Source of the DNA: an uncultured Treponema sp.
GTDB lineage: Bacteria; Spirochaetota; Spirochaetia; Treponematales; Treponemataceae
Direction of reading: 5' to 3'
NCBI GenBank assembly: GCA_938039145.1
Contig: CALHVG010000050.1
Location: 1 to 64,000 of the forward strand
DNA length: 64,000 nt
Each line of letters begins with the position of its first letter. Position 1 is the stretch's first letter. Under the pieces are notes generated by a model. The model had not been told where the DNA came from, searched no databases, and saw nothing but the letters and a program-made list of their open reading frames with translations. A program made the translations under genes and the position numbers. Below are positions 15,738 through 24,696 of the stretch, in pieces.

Positions 15738-17303
15738 ATGAAAAAAATACTTAAATCAATTATAACGGCAGGCCTTATGCTTGCTTCCGCCTCAGTTTTT
15801 GCCGGCGCAAAAAAATCGATTGTCTGCACTTCGTATCCCGAATACGACTGGATTTTAAACATTCTCGGTTCAAAAGCAGCAGATTTTGACGTTACTTTCC
15901 TTCAGAACAAGGGAACGGATTTGCACAGTTATCAGCCGAGTTTTCAGGATTTGGCAAAAATTTCCGACTGCGATATGTTTGTTTACGTTGGCGGAGAAAG
16001 CGACGCTTGGGTTGAAAAAGCGATTTCAAATGCGAAAAACAAGAACATGAAAGTCGTGAACATGGTGGAAGTTCTTGGAAACAAGGTTCTTGAAGAAGAA
16101 ATGGTCGAAGGTATGCAGGAAAGCGAGCATGCACACGGCGAAGGTGAACATCATCATCACCACCACCATCATCATGCGCATGACGAAAAATCGATGAAAA
16201 TTTCAAAAGGTTATTTTGAAGATTCCGATGTGCATGACAGAACTTTGGAAGACTGGAACGGCGAATGGCAGTCAGTTTATCCGTATCTTTTGGACGGAAC
16301 TCTTGACGAAGTTATGGAAGCAAAAGCTGAAAAGGGTGAAAAATCTGCTGCCGAATACAAGGCATATTACAAAGAAGGCTACAAAACCGACGTTGAAAGA
16401 ATTGTGATTCGAGGAAAAAAGATTTCGTTCTACAAAAAAGGAATCGTTTCCGAATCAAAATACAACTACAAAGGTTACCAAATTTACAATTATCCGAAGG
16501 GAAACCGAGGCGTTCGATTCTTCTTTGAAGCGGCAAATCCGAAATCCGGTGCGCCAAAATACATTCAGTTCAGCGATCACAATATCGCTCCTACCGAAGT
16601 GGCGCATTTTCATCTTTATTTCGGAAACGAAAGTTTTGACGCGCTTTCTGCGGAAATGGATCATTGGCCTACGTATTATCCGGCTGATTTTGACGCTGAC
16701 GACATAGTTGACGATATGTTGGAGCACATCGGCGGACACCATCATGACCACGAGGAAGAAGAAGCTGAAACTGACGAGCACGTTTGGCTTTCGCTCAAAA
16801 ATGCAATTGAAATAACCGAAAAACTTTCTGAAGAAATTCAGGCTTTGGATCCTTCAAATGCGGCAGCCTACAAAGCAAACACAGCTTCATATGTAAAGCA
16901 GCTTTCTATGCTGGATGCGGAATATGAAAAGGCGATAAAATCTGCAAAATTCAAGACTGTTCTTTTCGGCGACAGATTCCCGTTCCGCTATCTTGTGTCC
17001 GACTACGGACTTTCGTATTTTGCAGCATTCTCAGGATGCAGCGCAGAATCGGAGGCAAGTTTTGAAACCGTCGTTTTCCTTTCAAAAAAGATGGACGAAC
17101 TTGGTCTTGGAACAATTCTTACGATTGAAAAATCGGACAAAAAAATCGCCAACACTGTAAAACGCAACACATCAAAGAAAAAGCATAAAATTGCCGAGAT
17201 GGATTCTTTGCAGTCAGTGAGCGCAAAAGAAGTTGCAGGCGGAAAAACTTATCTTGGAACCATGAAGAAAAATCTTGAGGTTCTCAAAGCCGCTCTGAAC
17301 TAG
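15738..17303 (+). CDS. znuA: Zinc-binding lipoprotein-type SBP: ZnuA with nested ZinT domain
   Basis: The extracytoplasmic zinc receptor of the ABC importer, 521 residues with a signal peptide (cleavage near ASVFA-G). The ZnuA fold begins at residue 25 with YPEYDWI and metal ligand H63 (GTDLHSYQPS). It is then interrupted at about 130 by a histidine-rich linker with nine consecutive His (138-146). A full ZinT domain (about 159-330: EDWNGEWQSVYPYL, GNRGVRFFFE, and the SDH-x8-HFH zinc triad H281, H290, H292) follows, then a second His linker. ZnuA resumes at TDEHVWLSLKNA (H348) and FGDRFPFRYL. In streptococcal AdcA the ZinT part is C-terminal; here it sits in the loop of ZnuA. ATG 15738 has GGAG upstream; the frame is open to 15669. 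Confidence 0.92.
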   Translation: MKKILKSIITAGLMLASASVFAGAKKSIVCTSYPEYDWILNILGSKAADFDVTFLQNKGTDLHSYQPSFQDLAKISDCDMFVYVGGESDAWVEKAISNAKNKNMKVVNMVEVLGNKVLEEEMVEGMQESEHAHGEGEHHHHHHHHHAHDEKSMKISKGYFEDSDVHDRTLEDWNGEWQSVYPYLLDGTLDEVMEAKAEKGEKSAAEYKAYYKEGYKTDVERIVIRGKKISFYKKGIVSESKYNYKGYQIYNYPKGNRGVRFFFEAANPKSGAPKYIQFSDHNIAPTEVAHFHLYFGNESFDALSAEMDHWPTYYPADFDADDIVDDMLEHIGGHHHDHEEEEAETDEHVWLSLKNAIEITEKLSEEIQALDPSNAAAYKANTASYVKQLSMLDAEYEKAIKSAKFKTVLFGDRFPFRYLVSDYGLSYFAAFSGCSAESEASFETVVFLSKKMDELGLGTILTIEKSDKKIANTVKRNTSKKKHKIAEMDSLQSVSAKEVAGGKTYLGTMKKNLEVLKAALN

Positions 17304-17337
17304 TCGGATGCGGATTTTATAAAGCCGGAGAAAAAAA

Positions 17338-17982
17338 ATGGCTCTTTTGAAATGTGAAAACCTTGCTGTGGGATACGGCTCTAAAGTAATCCAATCCGAC
17401 CTGAATTTTCAGGTGGAAGACGGCGAATATTTTGTCATCATCGGAGAAAACGGAGCCGGAAAGTCAACGCTTATGAAGACCATTTTGGGATCCCAAAAAC
17501 CTATTGCAGGGAAAGTTCACTTTTCAAAAGAGTTGGGAAAGGCGGCTGTCGGCTACCTTCCTCAGCAAAATTCTTCTCTTAAAGATTTTCCGGCAAGCGT
17601 GAAGGAAATCGTTCTTTCGGGCAGGCAGGGAAATCTTGGGCTTTTCCCGTTCTACAAAAATGCGGACAGGGAAATTGCCCGTTCGCAAATGGAAAAACTC
17701 GGAATCCTGAATCTGCAAAATAAGTCGTTCCACGAACTTTCGGGCGGACAGCAGCAGCGAGTGCTTTTGGCGCGGGCTTTGTGCGCCGCAAAAAAACTTC
17801 TTGTCCTTGACGAACCGGTAAAGGGTTTCGACCCTGTCATAACAAAAGCGATGTACGATGATATCGCCGAGCTGAATAAAAACGGAATGACGGTGATAAT
17901 GATAAGCCACGATATGGATGCAAGCGAAAAATACGCAACCAGAATCCTTGAATTGAAAAGGGAGCGCAGAGAAAATGCTTGA
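17338..17982 (+). CDS. znuC: Zinc ABC transporter ATPase
   Basis: The 214-residue ATPase of the importer. It shows Walker A (GENGAGKST, about residues 38-46), the Q-loop in YLPQQNSSL, the signature LSGGQQQR, Walker B (LLVLDEP) and the switch histidine in MISHDMD. The sequence groups with the Mn/Zn/Fe importer ATPases by its neighbours. GGAG lies 10 nt before the ATG. Its last codons overlap the permease start by 8 bases, so the two are translationally coupled. Confidence 0.94.
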   Translation: MALLKCENLAVGYGSKVIQSDLNFQVEDGEYFVIIGENGAGKSTLMKTILGSQKPIAGKVHFSKELGKAAVGYLPQQNSSLKDFPASVKEIVLSGRQGNLGLFPFYKNADREIARSQMEKLGILNLQNKSFHELSGGQQQRVLLARALCAAKKLLVLDEPVKGFDPVITKAMYDDIAELNKNGMTVIMISHDMDASEKYATRILELKRERRENA

Positions 17983-18814
17983 AATGATTCAGAAAATTCA
18001 ACTTTATTTTTCTTACCAATTTGTGATTTACGCCATGATTACAGGAATTCTGATTTCTTTGTGTTCGTCGCTTTTCGGCGTTACGCTTGTTTTGAAAAAA
18101 TTTTCGTATATCGGGGACGGACTTAGCCATTCTGCGTTCGGTGCAATGGCGATTGCTTCGGTTCTGCGGATTCAGAACTCAATGATTATTGTGCTTCCGA
18201 TAACGATTGCGCTGGCGATAATAATTTTGTGCGCAAAGGAAAATTCCAAAGTAAAAGGAGATGCGTCAATCGCAATGATTTCTGTAGGGGCGTTGGCGAT
18301 GGGCTATCTTATTATGAACATTTTTTCGCCGCCGTCAAATCTCAGCGGGGACGTATGCTCAACGCTTTTCGGCTCAACGTTGATTCTGACGCTTACAAAA
18401 GGCGAAGTTTTTCTTTCGATAGGGCTTTCGCTTGTGGTAATCGCATTTTTTGTGTTTTTTTACAACAGGATTTTTGCAATCACTTTTGACGAGAATTTTG
18501 CGTTTTCGGCGGGAACGAATACTCGTCTGTTCAAAATAATAATCGCCACATTTGTTGCGGTAATCATCGTTCTTGCGATGAATCTTGTCGGTTCTCTTTT
18601 GATTTCCGCTTTGATAATATTTCCTGCAACTTCTGCAATGCAATTTTTAAAAAGTTTCAAAAAAGTTACGATTTTTGCCTGCGTGTTTTCCGTTCTTGGG
18701 GCGGTGCTCGGCTTGTTCGTTTCCGTTATTGCGGGAACGCCCGTAGGTCCTACGATTGTTGCGGCGGACATTCTGGGGTTTGCAATCTGCAAGGCGATTG
18801 GAAGGGCGGGCTGA
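17975..18814 (+). CDS. znuB: Zinc ABC transporter permease
   Basis: A 279-residue ABC-3-type permease with about eight or nine hydrophobic helices. The start of the family domain is visible as GDGLSHSAFGAMAI, and the C-terminal half contains NLVGSLLISALIIFPA, which is typical. It forms the channel of the importer with the ATPase and receives zinc from the ZnuA-ZinT receptor. It overlaps the ATPase gene by 8 bases and its stop overlaps the next start (TGATG). Confidence 0.93.
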   Translation: MLEMIQKIQLYFSYQFVIYAMITGILISLCSSLFGVTLVLKKFSYIGDGLSHSAFGAMAIASVLRIQNSMIIVLPITIALAIIILCAKENSKVKGDASIAMISVGALAMGYLIMNIFSPPSNLSGDVCSTLFGSTLILTLTKGEVFLSIGLSLVVIAFFVFFYNRIFAITFDENFAFSAGTNTRLFKIIIATFVAVIIVLAMNLVGSLLISALIIFPATSAMQFLKSFKKVTIFACVFSVLGAVLGLFVSVIAGTPVGPTIVAADILGFAICKAIGRAG

Positions 18815-19293
18815 TGCTGAACACGTCGCTTGTTTACATCGAAAAAGATTCCAAATATCTTATGTTGCATCGGACAAAAAAAGAACACGATTGCAACAAA
18901 GGCAAATGGATTGGAATCGGCGGAAAATTCAACAATGCCGAAAGTCCGGAAGAATGTGCCGTTCGGGAAGTAAAGGAAGAAACCGGACTTACGCTACTTT
19001 CGATGGAATATCGGGGAATCGTAACGTTTGTGAGCGACGACAATTTTTCCGAATATATGCATATTTTTTGGAGCAAGGATTTTTCGGGCTCTTTATGTGA
19101 ATGCGATGAAGGCGAACTTGAATGGGTTGAAAAATCAAAAATGAACGCCCTTCCGCATTGGAAAGGCGACGAAATATTTCTTAATCTTCTTGAACTTAAA
19201 GTGCCGTTTTTTTCGCTTAAACTTGTATACACAAAAGGCGAACTGGTAAAAGCGATTTTGAACGGAAAGCCTCTGGATTTGAGAGGCTTGTAA
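18814..19293 (+). CDS. NUDIX hydrolase, MutT-like
   Basis: A 159-residue protein with a complete NUDIX box, GG-x5-ESPEECAVREVKEETGL, preceded by IEKDSKYLMLHR. The box coordinates divalent metal and hydrolyses nucleoside diphosphate derivatives. The sequence resembles the 8-oxo-dGTP diphosphatase group, which often starts with a similar strand and has a C-terminal extension with W-x-G-DEIF. It is coupled to znuB through a TGATG overlap, so it is part of the zinc operon in expression. The functional link is unclear; it may just be a passenger. Confidence 0.88.
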   Translation: MLNTSLVYIEKDSKYLMLHRTKKEHDCNKGKWIGIGGKFNNAESPEECAVREVKEETGLTLLSMEYRGIVTFVSDDNFSEYMHIFWSKDFSGSLCECDEGELEWVEKSKMNALPHWKGDEIFLNLLELKVPFFSLKLVYTKGELVKAILNGKPLDLRGL

Positions 19294-19311
19294 AATCCGT
19301 CTGATCGGCGA

Positions 19312-20292
19312 TTATCCTACCAAGTTTTCAGATTGATGTTCTTCGCGGATGTTATGGTATGCATAGCTGTAGAGGATTTCCGCCACGTTCCGCAAAGGTT
19401 TTCTGGTTCTGAGTCCGGTGCTGTACGCAAAATCCACGGATGCTTTTGTTGCCTCGGGATTCCACAATTTTGCGTTGTCAAGATTAACAAAGGTGCAGGC
19501 TTCGGATTCGGAAATTGCCTTTATGTGCCTGTTCATTTCTGCAATATTCCGTGAGTTTGCGGAATTGGCAAGCGAGACAAGCGCAATTCTGCATTTTTTG
19601 TTGACCGCCTTTATTTCTTCTATAAGAGTTAGATAAAGATTGTCAAAATCCGCGGGATTTGAAGCGAACAGATTCACGTCGTTTTCGCCCATGTGAAGAA
19701 TGATTCCTTCCGGTTCAAGAGGCTTTATTTCGCTTTGGAAATATTCATGAGCTTCTTTCAGCTTGAGATTTTCGCGGCTTTTGTTATAAATGCTGAAGTT
19801 GAAATCAAAATCCTTGGCAAGGGAGGCAACAGGAATCTTTTTGTCAATTCCGCCGCCAAGCAGAATGACAGAATTTCGCTCTTCAACCTCTGATTTTGTC
19901 TCAGGGTTTATAAGTTCATCAAGTGAATTGGAATAGTTCATGTTGTCCTCCTTTTCAGATTCTTTTATGAGCTCGTTTATATGCTCCCGTTTTACCATAA
20001 GCACGTTTTCTTTTGTTGAGTTTTCTTTGTCCAAAGCTCTGTTCCGAATGTATACAGCCACGTTTGCAGAAACAATCAGAAGATTCAGAAAATAAACGCC
20101 GAGAACGTAGTTTATTTGGTGATTTATAAATTTGGCGGATATTCCCGCGATATATCCGGAAATAATCAATATGATAAAAGCCAAACTTGAGCCTTTTGCG
20201 GTTCTTGCTTTGTACGCTTTTATTACGTTCAGCGGCCACGAAAAGCCGAAACATATAAGCATTGCTGCTTCAAGAAGGTGTGCTATGTTCAT
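19312..20292 (-). CDS. PQ-loop-like membrane protein fused to an SGNH-like domain
   Basis: A 326-residue two-part protein. Residues 1 to about 90 contain three hydrophobic helices with the pattern GFSWPLNVIKAYKARTAKG, as in small SWEET/PQ-loop-like membrane proteins of anaerobes. After a charged linker (about 95-145), the rest resembles a GDSL/SGNH hydrolase fold: VILLGGGID at the place of block I and HMGENDV at block III. The usual nucleophile serine of block I is replaced by glycine, so the domain may be inactive or use other residues. The start ATG 20292 has AGGAG 7 nt upstream; the frame continues further up without a binding site. Neighbours give no clue to substrate. Confidence 0.7.
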   Translation of the reverse strand: MNIAHLLEAAMLICFGFSWPLNVIKAYKARTAKGSSLAFIILIISGYIAGISAKFINHQINYVLGVYFLNLLIVSANVAVYIRNRALDKENSTKENVLMVKREHINELIKESEKEDNMNYSNSLDELINPETKSEVEERNSVILLGGGIDKKIPVASLAKDFDFNFSIYNKSRENLKLKEAHEYFQSEIKPLEPEGIILHMGENDVNLFASNPADFDNLYLTLIEEIKAVNKKCRIALVSLANSANSRNIAEMNRHIKAISESEACTFVNLDNAKLWNPEATKASVDFAYSTGLRTRKPLRNVAEILYSYAYHNIREEHQSENLVG

Positions 20293-20496
20293 TTTATTCT
20301 CCTGAATCTTTATATTAAAAGCGGCTTTTTGCGTTTGCTCAAAGTTTGTCCGCTTCTTTTTGATTACGGTTTTATCATAATCTTCATTACGGAAAAAACA
20401 ATTTTTAGAAAGATTAAAAAATCTTTTGTGCAGGGCGGAAAGTTTTTTTACTTTCAAAAGGTTTTCTAAAGTTTAAGAAGGCATTATATTTTGTAT

Positions 20497-21765
20497 ATGC
20501 AGACAAGTCACAATTCTTCGCTTGAAAACAGAAATTCTCTGTCCGGGCTTAGAAAAAAAATACAGCTTACGCAATTTATTCTTATAGTTGTAACCGCGCT
20601 TTTGATGTCGGTGGGCGGACTTGTTATTAACATAGGATTTTCCGACAAAACGGCAAGCGAAGAACAGCAGGATATGTCCGGCATGATAACAAGACTTTTC
20701 TGCTTTACAAAAGATTTTTCGCACAAAGAACTTTGCGCATACATGGATTCCATCGTTAAGGAACTTCCTAAAATTGACGTAATTTCAATCGTTGATAAAG
20801 ACAGAATCCGCCTTTACCACACGAACCATATCCTAATCGGCACAAAATACGACGGAACAATTCCGGATTTTAAAAGTCATCTGAACGGGCATTATACCGA
20901 AAACGACAAAGGGCCTTCCGGGCCGCAAAGGCGCACATATTCGGCAATCTATGACGAAAACGGAAATTATTCGGGGTTCATTATGGTAATAAGGCTCCGC
21001 ACGTCTATAAGAAACGCGACTGTACGGGCGGCAGGTCTTTTTTTTGCGGTAACTGTAATGGCAATGCTTGTAGCATTTTTGTTCCGCGCTTACATTTCTA
21101 AAAACATAAAAAAAGAATTTCTTGAATTCACGGAAGATTTTGAGGGAACGAAATTCCTTGTCGATTCGATGAGGGCGAACAACCACGATTTTACGAACAA
21201 ACTTCACGTAATTCTCGGTCTGATTCAAATGGAAGAATACGAAAAGGCAAAATCGTATATAGAAAATATATCAATCATTCAGAAAGAAACCATAAGCCGT
21301 ATAATGAGCGCGATTGAAAATCCTTCGTTTGCCGCGCTTCTTGTGGGAAAAATTGCGCGCGCTTCGGAATGTAACGTAAAATTCATTTTGCAGGAAGGAA
21401 TAAGGTTCAGGGACGGCGATATAGATGTTCCGTCGGAAGCTCTTGTAACAATCACGGGAAACCTTATCGACAACGCTCTTGACTCAATGAACAGCCCTAA
21501 TTTTGATGCGGAAAAATCAAACGAACTTACATTCGGCGCGTTCACAAAACCCGGAGAACTTCTTATAACCGTAAAAGACACCGGGCAGGGGATTCCCGCA
21601 GACATTCAGCAAAAAATATTTGAGCGGGGATTTTCCACAAAAGGAACGGGAAGGGGCGTGGGGCTTTCCCATACAAGGCAGCTGGTCGAAAGTTTGGGCG
21701 GAAAAATTTCTGTGGAATCCCAAGCCGGAAAGGGTGCATGCTTTATGGTTGTTTTGAAAAGATAG
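20497..21765 (+). CDS. CitA/DcuS-type sensor histidine kinase
   Basis: A 422-residue membrane sensor kinase. The order is a first helix (about 23-45), an extracytoplasmic PAS-like domain (about 50-170, with DVISIVDKDRIRLYHTN and AIYDENGNYSGFIMV), a second helix (about 180-200), a DHp segment RANNHDFTNKLHVILGLIQ with the phosphorylated His, and an ATPase domain with NLIDNALDS, DTGQGIP and GRGVGLSHTRQLVE. These match the citrate/C4-dicarboxylate sensor family. ATG 20497 is chosen: TATATT ends 6 nt before it and fits a leaderless mRNA, while a TTG at 20491 has AGAAGG upstream and is the alternative. The response regulator follows. Confidence 0.88.
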   Translation: MQTSHNSSLENRNSLSGLRKKIQLTQFILIVVTALLMSVGGLVINIGFSDKTASEEQQDMSGMITRLFCFTKDFSHKELCAYMDSIVKELPKIDVISIVDKDRIRLYHTNHILIGTKYDGTIPDFKSHLNGHYTENDKGPSGPQRRTYSAIYDENGNYSGFIMVIRLRTSIRNATVRAAGLFFAVTVMAMLVAFLFRAYISKNIKKEFLEFTEDFEGTKFLVDSMRANNHDFTNKLHVILGLIQMEEYEKAKSYIENISIIQKETISRIMSAIENPSFAALLVGKIARASECNVKFILQEGIRFRDGDIDVPSEALVTITGNLIDNALDSMNSPNFDAEKSNELTFGAFTKPGELLITVKDTGQGIPADIQQKIFERGFSTKGTGRGVGLSHTRQLVESLGGKISVESQAGKGACFMVVLKR

Positions 21766-21932
21766 ATTTTAATCCGGCAGCTTAAATTAAGCGGCTAAAA
21801 ATATCGGCGGGTTTCCCAAAAGGAAGGTTCGCATATCGATTTGCAGTTTTGTTTTATTGCAAAATTGTAAATATTCGGCATGGCTTTAAAACGCAAGTTT
21901 TGAGCCGTTCTGAATTGTATTAAGGATTTTTG

Positions 21933-22604
21933 ATGAGCTACAAAGTTTTAATTGTTGAAGACGACCCTATGGTCGCAATGATAAACGAACAATATATCTG
22001 CAAAAATAAATCTTTTTCCGTAGCGGGCTCTTGCAGAAACGGCATGGAAGCGCTGGAATTCCTTGCGCACACAAAAGTTGACCTTATAATTCTGGATGTT
22101 TTTATGCCGTACAAAGACGGAATTCAGACTTTAAAAGAAATTCGGGAACAAAAAATTGATGCGGACGTTATAATGGTTACTGCGGCAAATGATTCCCGCA
22201 CGCTTGAAGAAACCATGCATCTTGGCGTAATTGATTATCTTATAAAACCGTTTGCGTTCGAGCGGCTTTTGGTTGCGCTTGAAAAATTTATAACAAAAAC
22301 CACAGCCCTAAAAGAAATCACCGTGCTTGACCAAGGCAGCATAGACAGACTTCTTTCCAATTCGGCAAGTCCAAAACAGGAAAATCATCCAAAAGGAATT
22401 CAGGAAAAAACTTTGAACATGATTCTTGATTTTCTTAAAGAAAATCCGGGATGGCACACGGGCGATATGATTGCCGAAAAACTTGCAGTTTCTATTGTAA
22501 CTGTGCGGCATTACATGAATTATCTTATTGAGCGAAAACAAGCCCAAGAAGAAATGAACTACGGAACAGGCGGAAGACCGAGCGTTCTTTACAAAGGACT
22601 TTGA
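21933..22604 (+). CDS. CitB/DcuR-type response regulator
   Basis: A 223-residue transcriptional regulator. The receiver domain has the acidic pair in IVEDDPMVAMI, the phospho-acceptor in LIILDVFMPYKDG and the conserved Lys in DYLIKPF. The C-terminal part (about 165-223) is a helix-turn-helix of the CitB/MalR kind ending GTGGRPSVLY. It pairs with the kinase just upstream, from which it is separated by 167 bases with hairpins (21843-21915). The start is ATG 21933 with AAGGA upstream. The likely target is the transporter that follows, as this regulator family usually controls uptake of carboxylates or sugars next door. Confidence 0.88.
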   Translation: MSYKVLIVEDDPMVAMINEQYICKNKSFSVAGSCRNGMEALEFLAHTKVDLIILDVFMPYKDGIQTLKEIREQKIDADVIMVTAANDSRTLEETMHLGVIDYLIKPFAFERLLVALEKFITKTTALKEITVLDQGSIDRLLSNSASPKQENHPKGIQEKTLNMILDFLKENPGWHTGDMIAEKLAVSIVTVRHYMNYLIERKQAQEEMNYGTGGRPSVLYKGL

Positions 22605-22716
22605 AATAAGCCGCTTTCCGCCGGTTTGGTTCAGTTCGAAAAACGGATTTTGTTTGACTGCGCTTTTTTGCCCAAAACGATTTTTAAAGTCGGAACAACG
22701 TTGTTTTTTTTAAGCG

Positions 22717-22742
22717 CCCGGAACGAAAAATTCCGTTCCGGG
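22717..22742. terminator. Hairpin between regulator and transporter
   Basis: CCCGGAACG (22717-22725) pairs perfectly with CGTTCCGGG (22734-22742), preceded by a T-run (22704-22711). Reading plus, no T-run follows; on the minus strand the hairpin is followed by A/T-rich sequence. It is structured but its direction is uncertain. Confidence 0.45.
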
Positions 22743-22866
22743 AAGCAATAAAAACTTTTACATTTAAGCAAATCGGCAGCCTTACATTTTGTTTGCGGTT
22801 TGCCAATATCGGAATTCGGATTAATAATATGGCTATCATACAATATTGAGTTTCAGGGGAAAACTG

Positions 22867-24672
22867 ATGGAAACAAAATCGATTAAAAAACTCACTCGTT
22901 CGGAAAAAACAACCTATGGCTTGGGTGCAGTAGCAAAAGACATGGTTTATATGCTTTCGGCAAACTATATTCTGTATTACTATCAGGACATCATGGGAGT
23001 TTCCGCATGGGCGATGGGAATAATCCTTTTAGTCGCCCGCATTTTTGATGCTTTCAACGACCCCGTGATGGGCGTTATAGTTTCAAAAACAAAGACAAGA
23101 TGGGGAAAATTCCGCCCATGGCTTATGATTGGAACTCTTACAAATGCGGTGATACTTTATCTGATGTTTTCTTGCCCTCCGACTCTTTCCAAAGGGGGAC
23201 TTGTGGCGTATGCCGCCTGCACATACATTTTATGGGGAGTGACATACACGATGATGGATATTCCTTATTGGTCAATGATTCCGGCATTTACTAAAGGCGG
23301 AAAGGAAAGGGAAAGTCTTTCCGCATTCGCAAGAGCCGCCGCAGGGGTCGGTTCTGCCATAATTCTGATTTTGACCGTACTTTCCGTTTCATTTTTCGGA
23401 ATGAGAGCTGGAAATAATTCCGCCGAACACAAAGAAACGGAACGCAGACTGGAATATTCTAAAGTGTACCAGCGAGTTCTGCTCAGTTCGTTTAAAAATA
23501 CGCTTCCGGACGACCGGAAAAACGAGCCCGATTTATTTCTCTCCGAAATTCATACAAAGAACAATTTGGTCAAGGAACTTGAGGCAAAACGCATTCCGCA
23601 AAAAAAATCCGGTTCCAAAAATCAAAAACTTCAGAACGAGGATATTCAGGAAAAAGAATCCTTAATCATGCAGCTGGAAGAAGAAATCGCAGAAATCGAA
23701 AAAGATTTTTTACAAAACGAAATTGAACAAGCGCAAATAGACAGGCTCAAAGAAAATGTTCTTGACATTCAAAAACTGGAAGAAAAGTTTGCGAATGTCA
23801 AAGTTTCTGTAGAACGAGCCGGCTACAGAATATTCAGTTTGATTGTTGCGGTGATTTTTATCGTTCTTATAACGCTCATGTGTTTTACGATAAAAGAAAA
23901 ATCCACGGAAAACATGAAAAGCGCAACCGTAAAAGATATGTTCAATGCGCTGGTACAAAACGACCAGGCAATGACGATGGTGGCGGCGATTGTCTGCATA
24001 AACACGGCTTTATACATGACTTCAAATCTTTTGATATATTTTTTCAAATACGATTACAGTCCGGCGGCGTGGGAATCAAACTACACTTTGTTCAATATGT
24101 TTGGCGGCGCATTTCAGATTTTGGCAATGATGATTCTGTTCGCTCTTTTCAGGCGATTCATGGATACCGTGAAAATATTTTACGTCGGTTCTGCGATGGC
24201 GTTTTCAGGTTACGCAATATTTTTGATAATCTCATTCATGGGAACTTCGAATTTTTGGGCATTGATTCCGTCCGCTTTCCTGATAATGAGCGCAATCGGA
24301 CTTCTTAATGTTGTGGTGACGGTGTTCCTCGCCAATTCCGTGGATTACGGAGAACTCAAAAACGGGCGCAGGGATGAAGCGGTAATATTCAGCATGCAGA
24401 CATTCGTCGTAAAACTTGCCTCAGGATTTTCGGCGATGCTGGCAGGGCTTATTCTTTCAATCTGCAACATAAACAAGGATGCGATAATCGGAATAAAACT
24501 TCCCGCCGCTTCCAGCATGGGACTAAGAATGTGCATTACGCTGATTCCGATGACAGTCCTGATTATCGGTGCGTTGATTTTCAAGAAGCGATACATTCTC
24601 ACTGACAAAAAAGTTTCAGAGATAACCGAAGAATTGATTTCTCGTCATGCAAATGCCGAATTAAAAGATTAA
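22867..24672 (+). CDS. GPH/MelB-type sugar transporter with central coiled-coil insertion
   Basis: A 601-residue glycoside-pentoside-hexuronide:cation symporter of the major facilitator superfamily. The N-terminal six helices show the family pattern TYGLGAVAKDM, DAFNDPVMG and TRWGKFRPW, and the second half includes DYGELKNGRRDEAVIFS. MelB-like proteins have about 450-500 residues. The excess is a hydrophilic insertion of roughly 140 residues (about 181-319) between helices 6 and 7. It is dominated by E, K, Q and L and ends in a segment with heptads (about 255-312), probably a cytoplasmic coiled coil. ATG 22867 with AGGGG upstream is preferred to an upstream TTG. The two-component pair just before it is a plausible controller. 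Confidence 0.88.
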   Translation: METKSIKKLTRSEKTTYGLGAVAKDMVYMLSANYILYYYQDIMGVSAWAMGIILLVARIFDAFNDPVMGVIVSKTKTRWGKFRPWLMIGTLTNAVILYLMFSCPPTLSKGGLVAYAACTYILWGVTYTMMDIPYWSMIPAFTKGGKERESLSAFARAAAGVGSAIILILTVLSVSFFGMRAGNNSAEHKETERRLEYSKVYQRVLLSSFKNTLPDDRKNEPDLFLSEIHTKNNLVKELEAKRIPQKKSGSKNQKLQNEDIQEKESLIMQLEEEIAEIEKDFLQNEIEQAQIDRLKENVLDIQKLEEKFANVKVSVERAGYRIFSLIVAVIFIVLITLMCFTIKEKSTENMKSATVKDMFNALVQNDQAMTMVAAIVCINTALYMTSNLLIYFFKYDYSPAAWESNYTLFNMFGGAFQILAMMILFALFRRFMDTVKIFYVGSAMAFSGYAIFLIISFMGTSNFWALIPSAFLIMSAIGLLNVVVTVFLANSVDYGELKNGRRDEAVIFSMQTFVVKLASGFSAMLAGLILSICNINKDAIIGIKLPAASSMGLRMCITLIPMTVLIIGALIFKKRYILTDKKVSEITEELISRHANAELKD

Positions 24673-24696
24673 GATTTCTCTGATATAATGAACGGC

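Noticed and set aside
16149..16177. Run of nine His codons as an engineered tag
   Set aside because: Mixed CAT and CAC codons, an Ala interruption, a second natural His cluster and the zinc-binding context show a natural metal-binding linker.
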